Source: Denitromonas iodatirespirans (GTDB taxonomy: Bacteria; Pseudomonadota; Gammaproteobacteria; Burkholderiales; Rhodocyclaceae). Taken from it: a DNA stretch of 52,991 nt. A model generated the notes under the pieces. That model saw only the letters and a program-made list of their open reading frames with translations. It did no database searches and was not told where the DNA came from. The stretch lies in assembly GCF_018524365.1 (NCBI RefSeq), contig NZ_JAEKFT010000031.1, positions 1 through 52,991 of the forward strand, given 5' to 3'. Below, piece by piece: positions 6,781-15,332 of the stretch; the stretch's first letter is position 1, and the number at the start of each line of letters is the position of its first letter. A program made the translations under genes and the position numbers.

Positions 6781-7638
6781 ATGATGGCCAACTGGGCAGA
6801 CAGGCCGTGGCCGGGGGCGCTGGTGGCGCTCCTGGCCTGCACGGCGGCACCCGCGGCGGCGCAGGACGAGGCGCGGCTGACCGCGTTCTCGGCACCGCCG
6901 CAATGGCGCGTGCTGAGTGCGCAGCGGCTCAGCGAGATACGCGGGGGCTTCGAGATGCCGGACCTGCAGCTGCGCCTGTCCTTCGGGCTCGAGCAGTCGG
7001 TGCTGGTCAATGGCGAGCTGGTGGCGCGCACGGTGCTCAACATCGAGCGCCTGCGCCAGTCGGTGGGGGATCGCGTCAGCGCGGTGCGCAATACCGTGCT
7101 CGATTCGACCGCCGGGCTCAATGCCCAGATCCAGGCCCAGGTCGCCGCGCAGTTGCAGGCGGTGGGCCTGCGCACCACCACCATCAACACCGTGAGCACG
7201 CCCCAGGCGCAGACCGCGGTGGCGAATGCGGCGGCGCAGGCGGTCGCCATGCCTGCGGCGGCGAGCCCTGCCGCACCGGCAAGCCCTCCGGCCGCGGCGG
7301 CGAGTTCGCCCGCGCCGGTGGCGAGCGGCGCATCGGGCGCTGCCGCGGGATCGACGGGCAGCGGCACGGTCGGTTCGGTGCAGGTGGTGACGCCGGCGCT
7401 GGCGGTGCAGGCCACAGCGCCGGTGACGGTGGTGCAAAGCGGGCCGGGCAACGTGGTGAGCGGGGCCAGCGTGGTCGGCAACGATGCGATGAACACCATC
7501 ATCCAGAACACGCTCGACGACCAGCGCATCCAGGTGCTGACCGAGGTAAGCGCGTCGGCCAACAGCCTGCAGGTGCTGCGGGCCATGAACATGGCCGCGA
7601 CCATCCGCGAGGGGGTGATCAACTCGCTGCGCCGGTGA
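6781..7638 (+). CDS. Exported protein with a double-glycine site (putative FapE-like component)
   Basis: The 285-residue product starts at the ATG at 6781 after GGGGGGAGAGGGAAA; upstream in-frame starts lack a signal peptide. Residues 1-27 are a signal peptide ending AAA. Residues 45-56 read LSAQRLSEIRGG, a close match to the C39 leader consensus LSxxELxxIxGG. The mature part begins FEMPDLQLRLSFG and contains LVNGELVARTVLNI. An Ala/Ser/Pro-rich linker spans about residues 153-200. The C-terminus has GNVVSGASVVGN, NTIIQNTL and a final Arg-Arg. It is the last gene of the forward operon and is followed by a strong terminator. Its place in the operon resembles that of FapE in fap operons, but sequence homology to FapE is not established here. 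Confidence 0.65.
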   Translation: MMANWADRPWPGALVALLACTAAPAAAQDEARLTAFSAPPQWRVLSAQRLSEIRGGFEMPDLQLRLSFGLEQSVLVNGELVARTVLNIERLRQSVGDRVSAVRNTVLDSTAGLNAQIQAQVAAQLQAVGLRTTTINTVSTPQAQTAVANAAAQAVAMPAAASPAAPASPPAAAASSPAPVASGASGAAAGSTGSGTVGSVQVVTPALAVQATAPVTVVQSGPGNVVSGASVVGNDAMNTIIQNTLDDQRIQVLTEVSASANSLQVLRAMNMAATIREGVINSLRR

Positions 7639-7670
7639 GCCGGCGCCGGCCTGCGACAGGGCTTCCCCAA

Positions 7671-7701
7671 GCAAACGACCCGCGCCAGGCGGGTCGTTTG
7701 C
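7671..7701. terminator. Bidirectional terminator between the two arms of the Fap-like locus
   Basis: GCAAACGACCCGC (7671-7683) pairs perfectly with GCGGGTCGTTTGC (7689-7701) around a 5-base loop. It lies between the convergent ends of the 6781-7638 gene and the barrel gene 7729-9015, so it can serve both. The stem is AT-rich at its base rather than followed by a long T-run. Confidence 0.8.
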
Positions 7702-7728
7702 GTTGACGGCCTGAGGCCGGCCGGTGGT

Positions 7729-9015
7729 TCAGAGGGTGAAGGGCATGCGCAGGGTGAGCGTCAGGTCGGGGGTGTCGCGGGTCACGCCGACGCCGAGCGA
7801 GACGTTCACGGCGCGGTCGGGCGCCAGCCGGTAGGCGTAGCCGAACATCAGGGTGCCGAGCTGCACCCGCACGCCGAGCGGGTCGTCGCGGCCATTGATG
7901 CGGGTCACGCCGACCGAGGCGTGGTCGTAGCCGACGCTGAACGAGGAGCGGTCGTTGAGCGCCAGCCCCATGCCGAAGTTGAAGCCGAAGACGCCGCCGG
8001 GCTGGACCTTGTCGAGGTTGGTGACGGTGATGTTGCCCTGCCCGTCGTCCTGGCGCAGCTTGAGGTTGGAGCGCTCGAAACTGTACTGGTAGTTGAGGCC
8101 GCCGAAGAACACCACCGGGTCGGACGGGAAGAGGAAGGTCAGGCCCGGTTGTATCGAGTAGAAGCCCGAGCCGGTGGGCAGGTCGCGCAAGAGGCCGAGG
8201 CCCTGGAAGCCGGGCACGATGAGCGTGGTGGTGTCGAACTGGTCGGAGCCGGTGCGGGTCTTGAAGCGCAGCGAGGCGACATAGATCGGCTCGTTCGCCA
8301 CCGTCGGGTTCAGCTGGTAGCGGGCGGTGAATTCGACGTCGCCGATGTCGCTGCCGGTGGTATTGAAGACCTGGTCGTTGCTGCTCGGGGTGGCGATCGG
8401 GCGGCTGATCGAGTCGTCGGACCGATATACCCAGGGGATCTTGGCTTCGACCTCCAGGCGGTTGGTCAGCCCGGTGCGGGCGGTGAGTGCTGCGGTCCAG
8501 GTATTGCGTTTGACCTCGCGCACGTCGATCAGGCCGATGGTCAGCGCCGGGATCACGGTGTAGCCGACCAGCGCCACCCGGTTGGTCGAAGCGTAGGAGT
8601 ATTGCAGCGAGGGCTCGAGGATGAGCGTGCCGGGCTGGGTGAGGATGCCGGGTTGGTCGAAGATCTGGGCCACCGGCGGAGAATCCGCCGGCGTCTTTTC
8701 CGGCGGGCGCTGGCCCACCGGTTGCGGCGGGTTGGCGGCGGCCGGCTCGCCCGGGCCGGCGGCGCGCAGCGTGCGCAGGCGCTCCAGGCCGACCTCGCGG
8801 CGCAGGTCGTCGAGCCGGGATTGTTCCTGCTCCATCTGGCTGCGCAGGTCGTCCAGCCGTCGGGTCTGCTCGATCAGCATCTGGCGGAGCTGGTCCATCG
8901 TCGGCGCCTGGGCCGGGGTGTCCTGTGCGGCCGCAGTGCCTGCGACGGTACAGCTTAGCAGCGCCGCCATGGCCGGCGGGCAGGCCCGCCGGATGCGCGA
9001 TTGCGTGTTCTTCAT
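7729..9015 (-). CDS. FapF-like outer-membrane beta-barrel with coiled-coil N-terminus
   Basis: The 428-residue product starts at the ATG at 9015 behind GGAGGC. A signal peptide covers residues 1 to about 30 (ending TAAA). Residues 38-84 form a heptad-like coiled coil (LRQMLIEQTRRLDDLRSQ, then EQSRLDDLRREV). A Pro-rich linker spans about 87-116. From GILTQPGTLILEPSLQYSYA (residue 123) onward there are alternating amphipathic strands typical of an outer-membrane barrel, ending TLRMPFTL. The same layout of coiled coil, flexible linker and C-terminal barrel is known for FapF, the trimeric pore that secretes Fap amyloid subunits. I infer that it is the secretion pore for the glycine-rich proteins on the other side of the terminator. 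Alternative: a general Phenol_MetA_deg-type barrel without a secretion role. Confidence 0.7.
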   Translation of the reverse strand: MKNTQSRIRRACPPAMAALLSCTVAGTAAAQDTPAQAPTMDQLRQMLIEQTRRLDDLRSQMEQEQSRLDDLRREVGLERLRTLRAAGPGEPAAANPPQPVGQRPPEKTPADSPPVAQIFDQPGILTQPGTLILEPSLQYSYASTNRVALVGYTVIPALTIGLIDVREVKRNTWTAALTARTGLTNRLEVEAKIPWVYRSDDSISRPIATPSSNDQVFNTTGSDIGDVEFTARYQLNPTVANEPIYVASLRFKTRTGSDQFDTTTLIVPGFQGLGLLRDLPTGSGFYSIQPGLTFLFPSDPVVFFGGLNYQYSFERSNLKLRQDDGQGNITVTNLDKVQPGGVFGFNFGMGLALNDRSSFSVGYDHASVGVTRINGRDDPLGVRVQLGTLMFGYAYRLAPDRAVNVSLGVGVTRDTPDLTLTLRMPFTL

Positions 9016-9051
9016 GATGCCTCCCTCTCCTGTGTGTGCTTCTCCTGCCGG

Positions 9052-10398
<1,347 letters not shown>

Positions 10399-10484
10399 AC
10401 TGTCGTCTCCCGTTTTCGGGATGGCATTGGATGCGCCGACAGTTCTTGTTGTTGGTGGCGCGTGCTGCGTTGCCGACCCGCGGA

Positions 10485-11279
10485 TCAATGTCGCGCGGTG
10501 TCGGACACTGGGGTCAGGGTGCGGGCCAGGATCAGCGGCGGTGTCTCGAGGGCGTGAACCGGTCGGGGCAATTGCGCGATCCTGGCCTTGGGGAGATTCA
10601 TTTCCACATCGACCCGCCGGTTCAGCCGGCGTCCGGCGGCCGTGGCGTTGCTTGCCACGAAGCAGTCGACGCACTGGTGGGTCGAAATCTTGTCGCGCGA
10701 TACGCCGGCGGCGACGAAGGCCGAGGCCACCGTTTGCGCGCGGGCCTCGGCCAGTGCCCGGTTGGAACTGGGTTTGCCGAGGGCGTCGGTGCGTCCGCGG
10801 ACGACCACCTGACGCGCCTCATGGGCGATCGGGAGCAATTCGTTCACCGCCTGGCGGCCCTTCGGCCCGAGTCCGGAGCGGCTGCTGGCGAAAGGCACCA
10901 TACGGCTGATCGAGGCGAGTTCATGGTCCAGCCGCAAGGCGGAGGGCGCCGCTGCCGGGGGCGGTGCGGCCACCACGGCCGCCGGTGTTCCGGTCGGCAC
11001 ACTGTGCGCCTGCGGCGGCGGGGCGCCGAGGGCGACGGCGGCCGGGATGTCGAGGCCGCCTGAGGGGGCCTGTGCCAGCACGATGCGTGGAGCATGCCGG
11101 GTGGCAAGCACCGCGCGCGTCGGCAATCGATACGTTGTGCCCGTCTGCGGATCGAAAAATTCCCCCGCCAGCGGGGGTGGTGGCTGCAGGTCGGCGCGCG
11201 GCTGTGCCGCGGTCAACGAGCAGCCGGCCAAGGCGATGGCGGACAGCCATGCCACCAGGTTTCCGGCGCCTTGCCCCAT
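10485..11279 (-). CDS. OmpA-family lipoprotein (peptidoglycan-binding domain)
   Basis: The 264-residue product begins with a lipoprotein signal: hydrophobic [10 protein letters not shown] with the lipid-attachment Cys at residue 20. A Pro/Ala-rich middle (about 90-115) leads to a C-terminal OmpA-like domain (about 120-230) with [30 protein letters not shown] and [17 protein letters not shown], the usual peptidoglycan-contact region. A CVDC motif lies at [11 protein letters not shown] noticed no other CxxC in this locus. It is the first gene of the minus-strand group, 86 bases before the activator. It probably anchors the secretion apparatus to peptidoglycan; OmpA-domain partners are common in envelope export systems, but none is part of the standard fapA-F set. 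Confidence 0.8.
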   Translation of the reverse strand: MGQGAGNLVAWLSAIALAGCSLTAAQPRADLQPPPPLAGEFFDPQTGTTYRLPTRAVLATRHAPRIVLAQAPSGGLDIPAAVALGAPPPQAHSVPTGTPAAVVAAPPPAAAPSALRLDHELASISRMVPFASSRSGLGPKGRQAVNELLPIAHEARQVVVRGRTDALGKPSSNRALAEARAQTVASAFVAAGVSRDKISTHQCVDCFVASNATAAGRRLNRRVDVEMNLPKARIAQLPRPVHALETPPLILARTLTPVSDTARH

Positions 11280-11452
11280 ATCGTCCCCTCGTGCGCGTCA
11301 ACGCCGAAGCGCTGACCGCTTGCGTGTCGCTTTGGGGGCTGCGTATGTGGCCGTGGGCCGTTTCGTTGCGGGGCGGCACCCGGAATGGCCTGGGTGCAAG
11401 GCGAGTGCTCTTGGTGGCACGTGTTCTTTGGTACGGCTGCCCTCGCAGCGTG

Positions 11453-11477
11453 TCAGACGTTTCCCCCTCCCGTCTGA
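11453..11477. repeat. Inverted repeat TCAGACG-N11-CGTCTGA
   Basis: Perfect 7-base arms, TCAGACG at 11453-11459 and CGTCTGA at 11471-11477, are separated by a C-rich 11-base spacer. The centre-to-centre distance of 18 bases fits a dimeric regulator rather than a terminator, and there is no T-run. It lies about 180 bases upstream of the OmpA lipoprotein gene. Confidence 0.4.
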
Positions 11478-11482
11478 TGACA

Positions 11483-11498
11483 AGCATCAACTGCGCCG
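11483..11498 (-). promoter_or_regulatory. Weak sigma-54-like site upstream of the minus-strand operon
   Basis: On the minus strand CGGCGCAGTTGATGCT has GG and GC at the correct 10-base spacing and shares the ATGC -12 block with the promoter at 1087, but it departs from consensus at four positions. If used, transcription would start near 11470, giving a leader of about 190 bases. A chance match cannot be excluded. Confidence 0.25.
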
Positions 11499-11696
11499 GA
11501 GTGCACAAGCCGTTGATATTTAAACTGGTTTGTTAAGATCTGTTTCGCCAGGACAGCTATGAGACCCCGGAGTGTAAGGAATGCCGACATGGGTATTGAG
11601 GCGCCCGGCGGGGGATAAATGGCCGCCGCGCACGACCGGGTGGCCGCGGCGGCCTTGCGTCTTGGGGGCTCCGCCCGGGATTGCTATGCTCCGTCT

Positions 11697-12434
11697 ATGG
11701 CCACCATCTTCATCAGCTACCGTCGGGACGACACACCGGGCTTTGCGGGGCGCCTGGAAGATGATCTGTCCGAGCGCTTCGGCGATGCGCAGGTGTTTCG
11801 CGATCGCGAAATCCCCGCCGGTAGCGACTTTGCCCGTCACCTGGAAGACCAGCTGCGCGACGCGGCGGTGGTGCTGGTGGTGATCGGCCGGCACTGGCTC
11901 GATGTGCGCGATGCGGAGGGGCGCTTGCGCCTCGATTCACCCACCGACTGGGTGCGTCGCGAGGTGGAGGCGGCCTTGGCCGGGACGACGCCGATCGTGC
12001 CGGTGCTGGTCGGCGGTGCCGCCATGCCCTGGCCGGACCAGCTGCCCGACAGTCTGGCGCCGCTGGCCGGGCGGCAGGCCATCAGTCTGTCGGATCAGCA
12101 CTGGGGGGACGATATCGAGACCTTGTCGGTGCAACTGTGCCGGCTGTCGCCCGAGCTGGCCGAGCATTTCCAGGCGCGGCATGTGGACCACCGGCCGGAC
12201 CTGCTCAAGGTCTTGCGCGAGCGTCTGGACGAGGCGGGCCGGGCGGCTGGTGGGGCTGGCGGTGGCGGCGGGTTTGGCCGCTGGGTGGCCGGTCGCCTGG
12301 GCAAGTTGTTCGGTGCCGTGGTGACGCTGGCGGTGCTCTACATCCTGGTGCGCGCCCTCGGCGGCAGCCAGCTCAACCGCATGCTGGACCGGGTGATCGC
12401 CACCACGGTCGAGCAGGTCAGGGCCGTGTTCTAG
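11697..12434 (+). CDS. Membrane-anchored TIR-domain protein
   Basis: The 245-residue product starts at the ATG at 11697; an in-frame ATG 26 codons upstream adds only low-complexity sequence. Residues 1 to about 135 are a bacterial TIR domain: MATIFISYRRDD (box 1), FRDREIPAGSDFARHLE, LLVVIG-like strand VVLVVIGRHWL, and WVRREVEAAL, whose Glu89 occupies the position of the catalytic glutamate in NAD-cleaving TIR domains. A Gly-rich linker (GAGGGGGFG) is followed by one membrane segment near residues 200-222 (LFGAVVTLAVLYILVRAL) and a short tail. No partner gene of a known TIR defence system is adjacent. It may be a stand-alone NAD-hydrolase effector or a scaffold. Its stop codon shares a CTAG with the convergent gene. 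Confidence 0.75.
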   Translation: MATIFISYRRDDTPGFAGRLEDDLSERFGDAQVFRDREIPAGSDFARHLEDQLRDAAVVLVVIGRHWLDVRDAEGRLRLDSPTDWVRREVEAALAGTTPIVPVLVGGAAMPWPDQLPDSLAPLAGRQAISLSDQHWGDDIETLSVQLCRLSPELAEHFQARHVDHRPDLLKVLRERLDEAGRAAGGAGGGGGFGRWVAGRLGKLFGAVVTLAVLYILVRALGGSQLNRMLDRVIATTVEQVRAVF

Positions 12435-13288
12435 AAATGCCAGCGTGCGTGCAGCGTCGGCGCATTGGTGTCGACGCCCGCTAGCCCCTGGTTGCCGAAC
12501 TTGTTGCGCCACAGCTCATAGCCCAGACCCAGGAAGAGACGGTTCGGCGCACTCCCCGCCGCGGCGCCGACGTCGGCCATCAGCGCGGTGCGCATCAGGG
12601 TTTCTTCGCCGACCGGCCGGCCGGTGTAGTCCTCGCCGCTGCGAAAGGCGTGGGCGATGAAGCCTTCGAAGCGGACCGGCACCCGGGCCAGCGAGAAGGG
12701 CACGCGCCAGGCGGCGTGCAGCATCGGGTAGGCGTCGAAACCGATGTATTCCTCATTGCCGGGCGCCTTGCACGGCGGCAGGCCGCAGTGATTCCATTCC
12801 TTGGCAATGAGCAGCGAGACATCGAAGAAGCCCGGCGCCGCGACGTTGAAGCGCAGTGTGGGCCCCGCCAGCAGCACGCGCTTGCGCGGGGCGAAGGCGT
12901 TGTCCTTGCTGTTCCAGTCGAAGCCGGCGGTGAGGGCGATGTCGCGGATCGGGCCGGCGGCCAGCGCGGTGTCGAACACCTTGCCCAGCGACAGCAGATG
13001 GCGATAGACGATGTAGAACTCGGTGGCGCCGTGACGGCTGTCGCGCGCCGGGTCGATGTCGTCCGAGCGCAGCATCTTGATGCTGACCAGATTCATGCCG
13101 TGGCTGTAGCCGCTGGCATGCACGAATTCGAGGATGTCCTTGCGTACCGGTGCGCGGTTGGCCGGCTCGGTAAAGCGGTTGCCGGCGGTGTAGGTGAGCG
13201 AGTTGTCCTGCCAGTCGATGGCGTTGGCGGGCGAGGTGACCAAGGCGCCGGCGAGCAGCGTGATGGCCGGGAGCAGGGGGCGCAGCAT
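12431..13288 (-). CDS. Tsx/OmpK-like outer-membrane channel protein
   Basis: The 285-residue product starts at the ATG at 13288, giving a signal peptide that ends SPANA. The mature part starts IDWQDNSLTYTAGNRFTEP and includes DILEFVHASGYSHGMNLVSI, which resemble the start of Tsx-type nucleoside channels (Channel_Tsx family). The remainder is a series of amphipathic strands, and the protein ends in Phe (LHARWHF), as expected for assembly by the Bam complex. A Cys pair occurs in NHCGLPPCKAPG. The gene is convergent with the TIR gene and their stops overlap in CTAG. The substrate is unknown; relatives are often simply called outer envelope protein. Confidence 0.65.
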   Translation of the reverse strand: MLRPLLPAITLLAGALVTSPANAIDWQDNSLTYTAGNRFTEPANRAPVRKDILEFVHASGYSHGMNLVSIKMLRSDDIDPARDSRHGATEFYIVYRHLLSLGKVFDTALAAGPIRDIALTAGFDWNSKDNAFAPRKRVLLAGPTLRFNVAAPGFFDVSLLIAKEWNHCGLPPCKAPGNEEYIGFDAYPMLHAAWRVPFSLARVPVRFEGFIAHAFRSGEDYTGRPVGEETLMRTALMADVGAAAGSAPNRLFLGLGYELWRNKFGNQGLAGVDTNAPTLHARWHF

Positions 13289-13359
13289 GCGGTTCTCCGA
13301 GATTTTCCGCCCCGGAGTATGGCGGCCGGCGTTGCGCAGGGCTTTGATCTGGGTCGGGT

Positions 13360-13758
13360 TCAGCCCTGTTTGCCGCAGCGCCGTTCGAGGTCCGCCACCA
13401 CCACCGACAGCGCCTGGGTGGAGATCACCACCTCGACCAGCGACAGCACCAGCGAGATCGCCAGGGTGACGATCGACAGGCCGAAGAGCCAGTGACCGAG
13501 CGAGGCATGGGCCAGGAAGATGGCCAGCATGGCCAGCGCGCACAGCAGGAAGCTGACTACCGCAAAGGTCTGCATGAAGCGGATCAGGCTGATGCGCAGC
13601 TTGAGGCCGGGAACCTGCGCGCGGACCAGCGGGATGTCCTCGGGCGCGCTGCCGGCGAGCTGGCGGATGAGCTGCGCCAGCGTCAGGAAGCGGTTGGTAT
13701 AGGCCAGCAGCAGCAGGGAGATGGCCGGGAACAGCAGGGCGGGCGTGGTGATGTTCAT
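13360..13758 (-). CDS. DUF2721 family membrane protein
   Basis: The 132-residue product starts at MNITTPALLFPAISLLLLAY (ATG at 13758). It has three predicted membrane segments (about residues 5-25, 62-85 and 92-115) around a cytoplasmic loop with APEDIPLVRAQVPGLKLRIS, and ends in a charged helix. The layout agrees with the DUF2721 family. Function is unknown. It lies 71 bases from the Tsx-like gene on the same strand and is preceded by low-complexity GGTGATGA-type repeats. Confidence 0.65.
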   Translation of the reverse strand: MNITTPALLFPAISLLLLAYTNRFLTLAQLIRQLAGSAPEDIPLVRAQVPGLKLRISLIRFMQTFAVVSFLLCALAMLAIFLAHASLGHWLFGLSIVTLAISLVLSLVEVVISTQALSVVVADLERRCGKQG

Positions 13759-13770
13759 GGTCGGGGGATG

Positions 13771-13860
13771 AGGTGGTGCGGTGATGAGGTGGTGAGGTGA
13801 TGAGGTGATGAGGTGGCGGGTGCGGATTCCAATCACCAATCACCCATAACCCATCACCAA
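13771..13860. repeat. Low-complexity GGTGATGA / ATCACC repeat block
   Basis: Positions 13771-13815 are short imperfect tandem units of GATGAGGTG type. Positions 13828-13859 read in the complementary sense (CAATCACCAATCACCCATAA and CCATCACC). The 16-mer ATCACCAATCACCCAT at 13832-13847 recurs exactly at 22024-22039 between cysN and cysD. It is non-coding and probably a slippage-derived or dispersed intergenic repeat. Confidence 0.6.
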
Positions 13861-13861
13861 G

Positions 13862-14305
13862 CTACACCTTGTGGGTCGAGAGCAGGATGCTGGTTTCGGT
13901 GGCGGCGATGCCGTCGATGGCGCGGATGCGGCCGAGGGCGCGGTCGAAGGCTTCGAGTGTATCGGCGCGCAGTTCGGCGACGAAATCCCAGCGGCCGTTG
14001 GTCGAGTGTAGGGTCTGGACGGCCGGCTCGCCGCGCAAGGCCTTGAGCACCGCCGCCGTGGTGTTGCCCTCGACGGCGATGCCCATCCAGGCGCGGATGC
14101 GGTGCCCCTCGGCGGCCGGCTTGAGCCGCAGCGTGTAGCCGGCGATGACGCCGCTCGCTTCGAGCTTGCGCAACCGGTTGAGCACCGTGCCGCGCGCCAC
14201 CCGCAACCGGCGGGCGAGGGTGGCCACCGGCAGGCGGGCATCGTCGCGCAGCAAGGCGATGAGTTCGCGGTCGGTATCGTCGATGTCGTGCACAACGTCA
14301 GTCAT
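13862..14305 (-). CDS. Lrp/AsnC-family transcriptional regulator
   Basis: The 147-residue product uses the ATG at 14305 (a GTG three codons upstream is possible). The N-terminal helix-turn-helix covers about residues 9-60 (IDDTDRELIALLRDDARLPV, LARRLRVARGTVLNRLRKLE). The C-terminal RAM effector domain includes ETSILLSTHKV. It is divergent from the arginine/ornithine genes. Lrp-family proteins often control neighbouring amino-acid catabolic genes in response to the substrate, so arginine or ornithine is the likely effector. The 123-base spacer to the next gene would hold the operator. Confidence 0.85.
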   Translation of the reverse strand: MTDVVHDIDDTDRELIALLRDDARLPVATLARRLRVARGTVLNRLRKLEASGVIAGYTLRLKPAAEGHRIRAWMGIAVEGNTTAAVLKALRGEPAVQTLHSTNGRWDFVAELRADTLEAFDRALGRIRAIDGIAATETSILLSTHKV

Positions 14306-14428
14306 GGCTGACACTTTGCCATGTTTTGTGGCTTAAGTGATCAGTTCTCGGCCTTTCTGTTGATGCGCCGGCTGACCATACTGAGAACATCCCTGGTCGG
14401 TCCAGGCGCTTTCCATGATGAGGCCACC

Positions 14429-15319
14429 ATGAACGAATCCGCTCACATCCTGCTCGTCGCACCAATGCATTACGAGGTGCGCTACACCATCAACCCGTGG
14501 ATGCAGCCCGAACGCTGGCTGCAGGACGCGGCGGGCCTGCATGGGCAGGCGCGGCGCAGCTTCGACGCGCTGGCCGCGGCCCTGCGCGCAGCCGGCTGCC
14601 GCCTGACGGTGATCGAGGGCGCGCCCGGCCTGCCCGACATGGTGTTCCCCGCCAATGCCGGCGTGGTGCTTGACGGGCGGCTGTTGCTCGCCCGCTTCCG
14701 CCATGCCGAGCGCCGGGGTGAAGAGGTGCCGTTTGCCCGGGCTTTTGAGCAACTGCGCGAGGCGGGCATCCTGCACGAAGTGGCGACGCTGCCCGACGGC
14801 GTGTTCCAGGAAGGCGCCGGCGATTGCCTGTGGGACGCCACCCGCGGCCATTTCTGGGCCGGCTGGGGGCCGCGCTCGTCGCGCTCGGCGGTCGATGCGG
14901 TGGCGGACTACTTCGGCCAGACCGTGGTGCCGCTGGAGCTGGTCACCGAGCGCTCCTACCACCTCGACGTGTGCTTCTGCCCGCTCGCCGGCGGCGAAAT
15001 CCTCTACTACCCGCCGGCCCTGTCGGCCGCCTCGCTCGACAGCCTGCGCCAGCGCGTGCCGGCCGAGTGGCGCATCGAGGCCACCGAGGACGATCTGGCG
15101 CATTTCAGCGTCAATGCGGTGAGCGTGGGCCGCGAGGTGGTGATGAGCCGCACCACCGACCGCCTGCGCGGCGTGCTCACCGAGCGCGGCTACCGGGTGC
15201 GCGAGGTCGATCTGTCGCCCTTCATGCTGTCCGGCGGCGGCGCCTTCTGCATGACCCTGCGCCTCGATCGTCGGAGCACGGCCGTCCAGCCGCCGGTGTC
15301 GGCCGAAGCGGTCGTTTGA
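14429..15319 (+). CDS. Amidinohydrolase-fold enzyme (dimethylarginine dimethylaminohydrolase / ArgZ-like)
   Basis: The 296-residue product starts at the ATG at 14429. Motifs of the arginine-modifying pentein fold are present: an Asp-containing DMVFPANAG segment (70-78), the catalytic His in SYHLDVCFC (His178) and the nucleophile Cys274 in GGGAFCMTLRL. APMHYEVRYTINPWM at the N-terminus resembles cyanobacterial arginine dihydrolase (ArgZ), which converts arginine to ornithine. DDAH enzymes instead convert methylarginines to citrulline. Seven bases of spacer plus a strong ribosome site link it to ornithine cyclodeaminase, which favours an arginine-to-ornithine-to-proline route, though the sequence alone does not settle the substrate. 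Confidence 0.75.
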   Translation: MNESAHILLVAPMHYEVRYTINPWMQPERWLQDAAGLHGQARRSFDALAAALRAAGCRLTVIEGAPGLPDMVFPANAGVVLDGRLLLARFRHAERRGEEVPFARAFEQLREAGILHEVATLPDGVFQEGAGDCLWDATRGHFWAGWGPRSSRSAVDAVADYFGQTVVPLELVTERSYHLDVCFCPLAGGEILYYPPALSAASLDSLRQRVPAEWRIEATEDDLAHFSVNAVSVGREVVMSRTTDRLRGVLTERGYRVREVDLSPFMLSGGGAFCMTLRLDRRSTAVQPPVSAEAVV

Positions 15320-15332
15320 GGAGGATGTGATC

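Larger units (their letters stand above)
11280..11696. other. Divergent intergenic region between the OmpA lipoprotein and TIR genes
   Basis: About 415 bases without a convincing gene. It holds an inverted repeat at 11453-11477, a weak sigma-54-like site on the minus strand at 11483-11498, an AT-rich patch near 11511-11540, and a GC-rich inverted repeat (GGCCGCCGCG at 11621-11630 with CGCGGCGGCC at 11645-11654) just before the TIR gene. Both divergent transcripts presumably start here. Confidence 0.5.

Noticed and set aside
11422-11440. TGGCACG at 11425 as a forward sigma-54 promoter for the TIR gene
   Set aside because: The -24 block is perfect but there is no GC at the required 10-base spacing.
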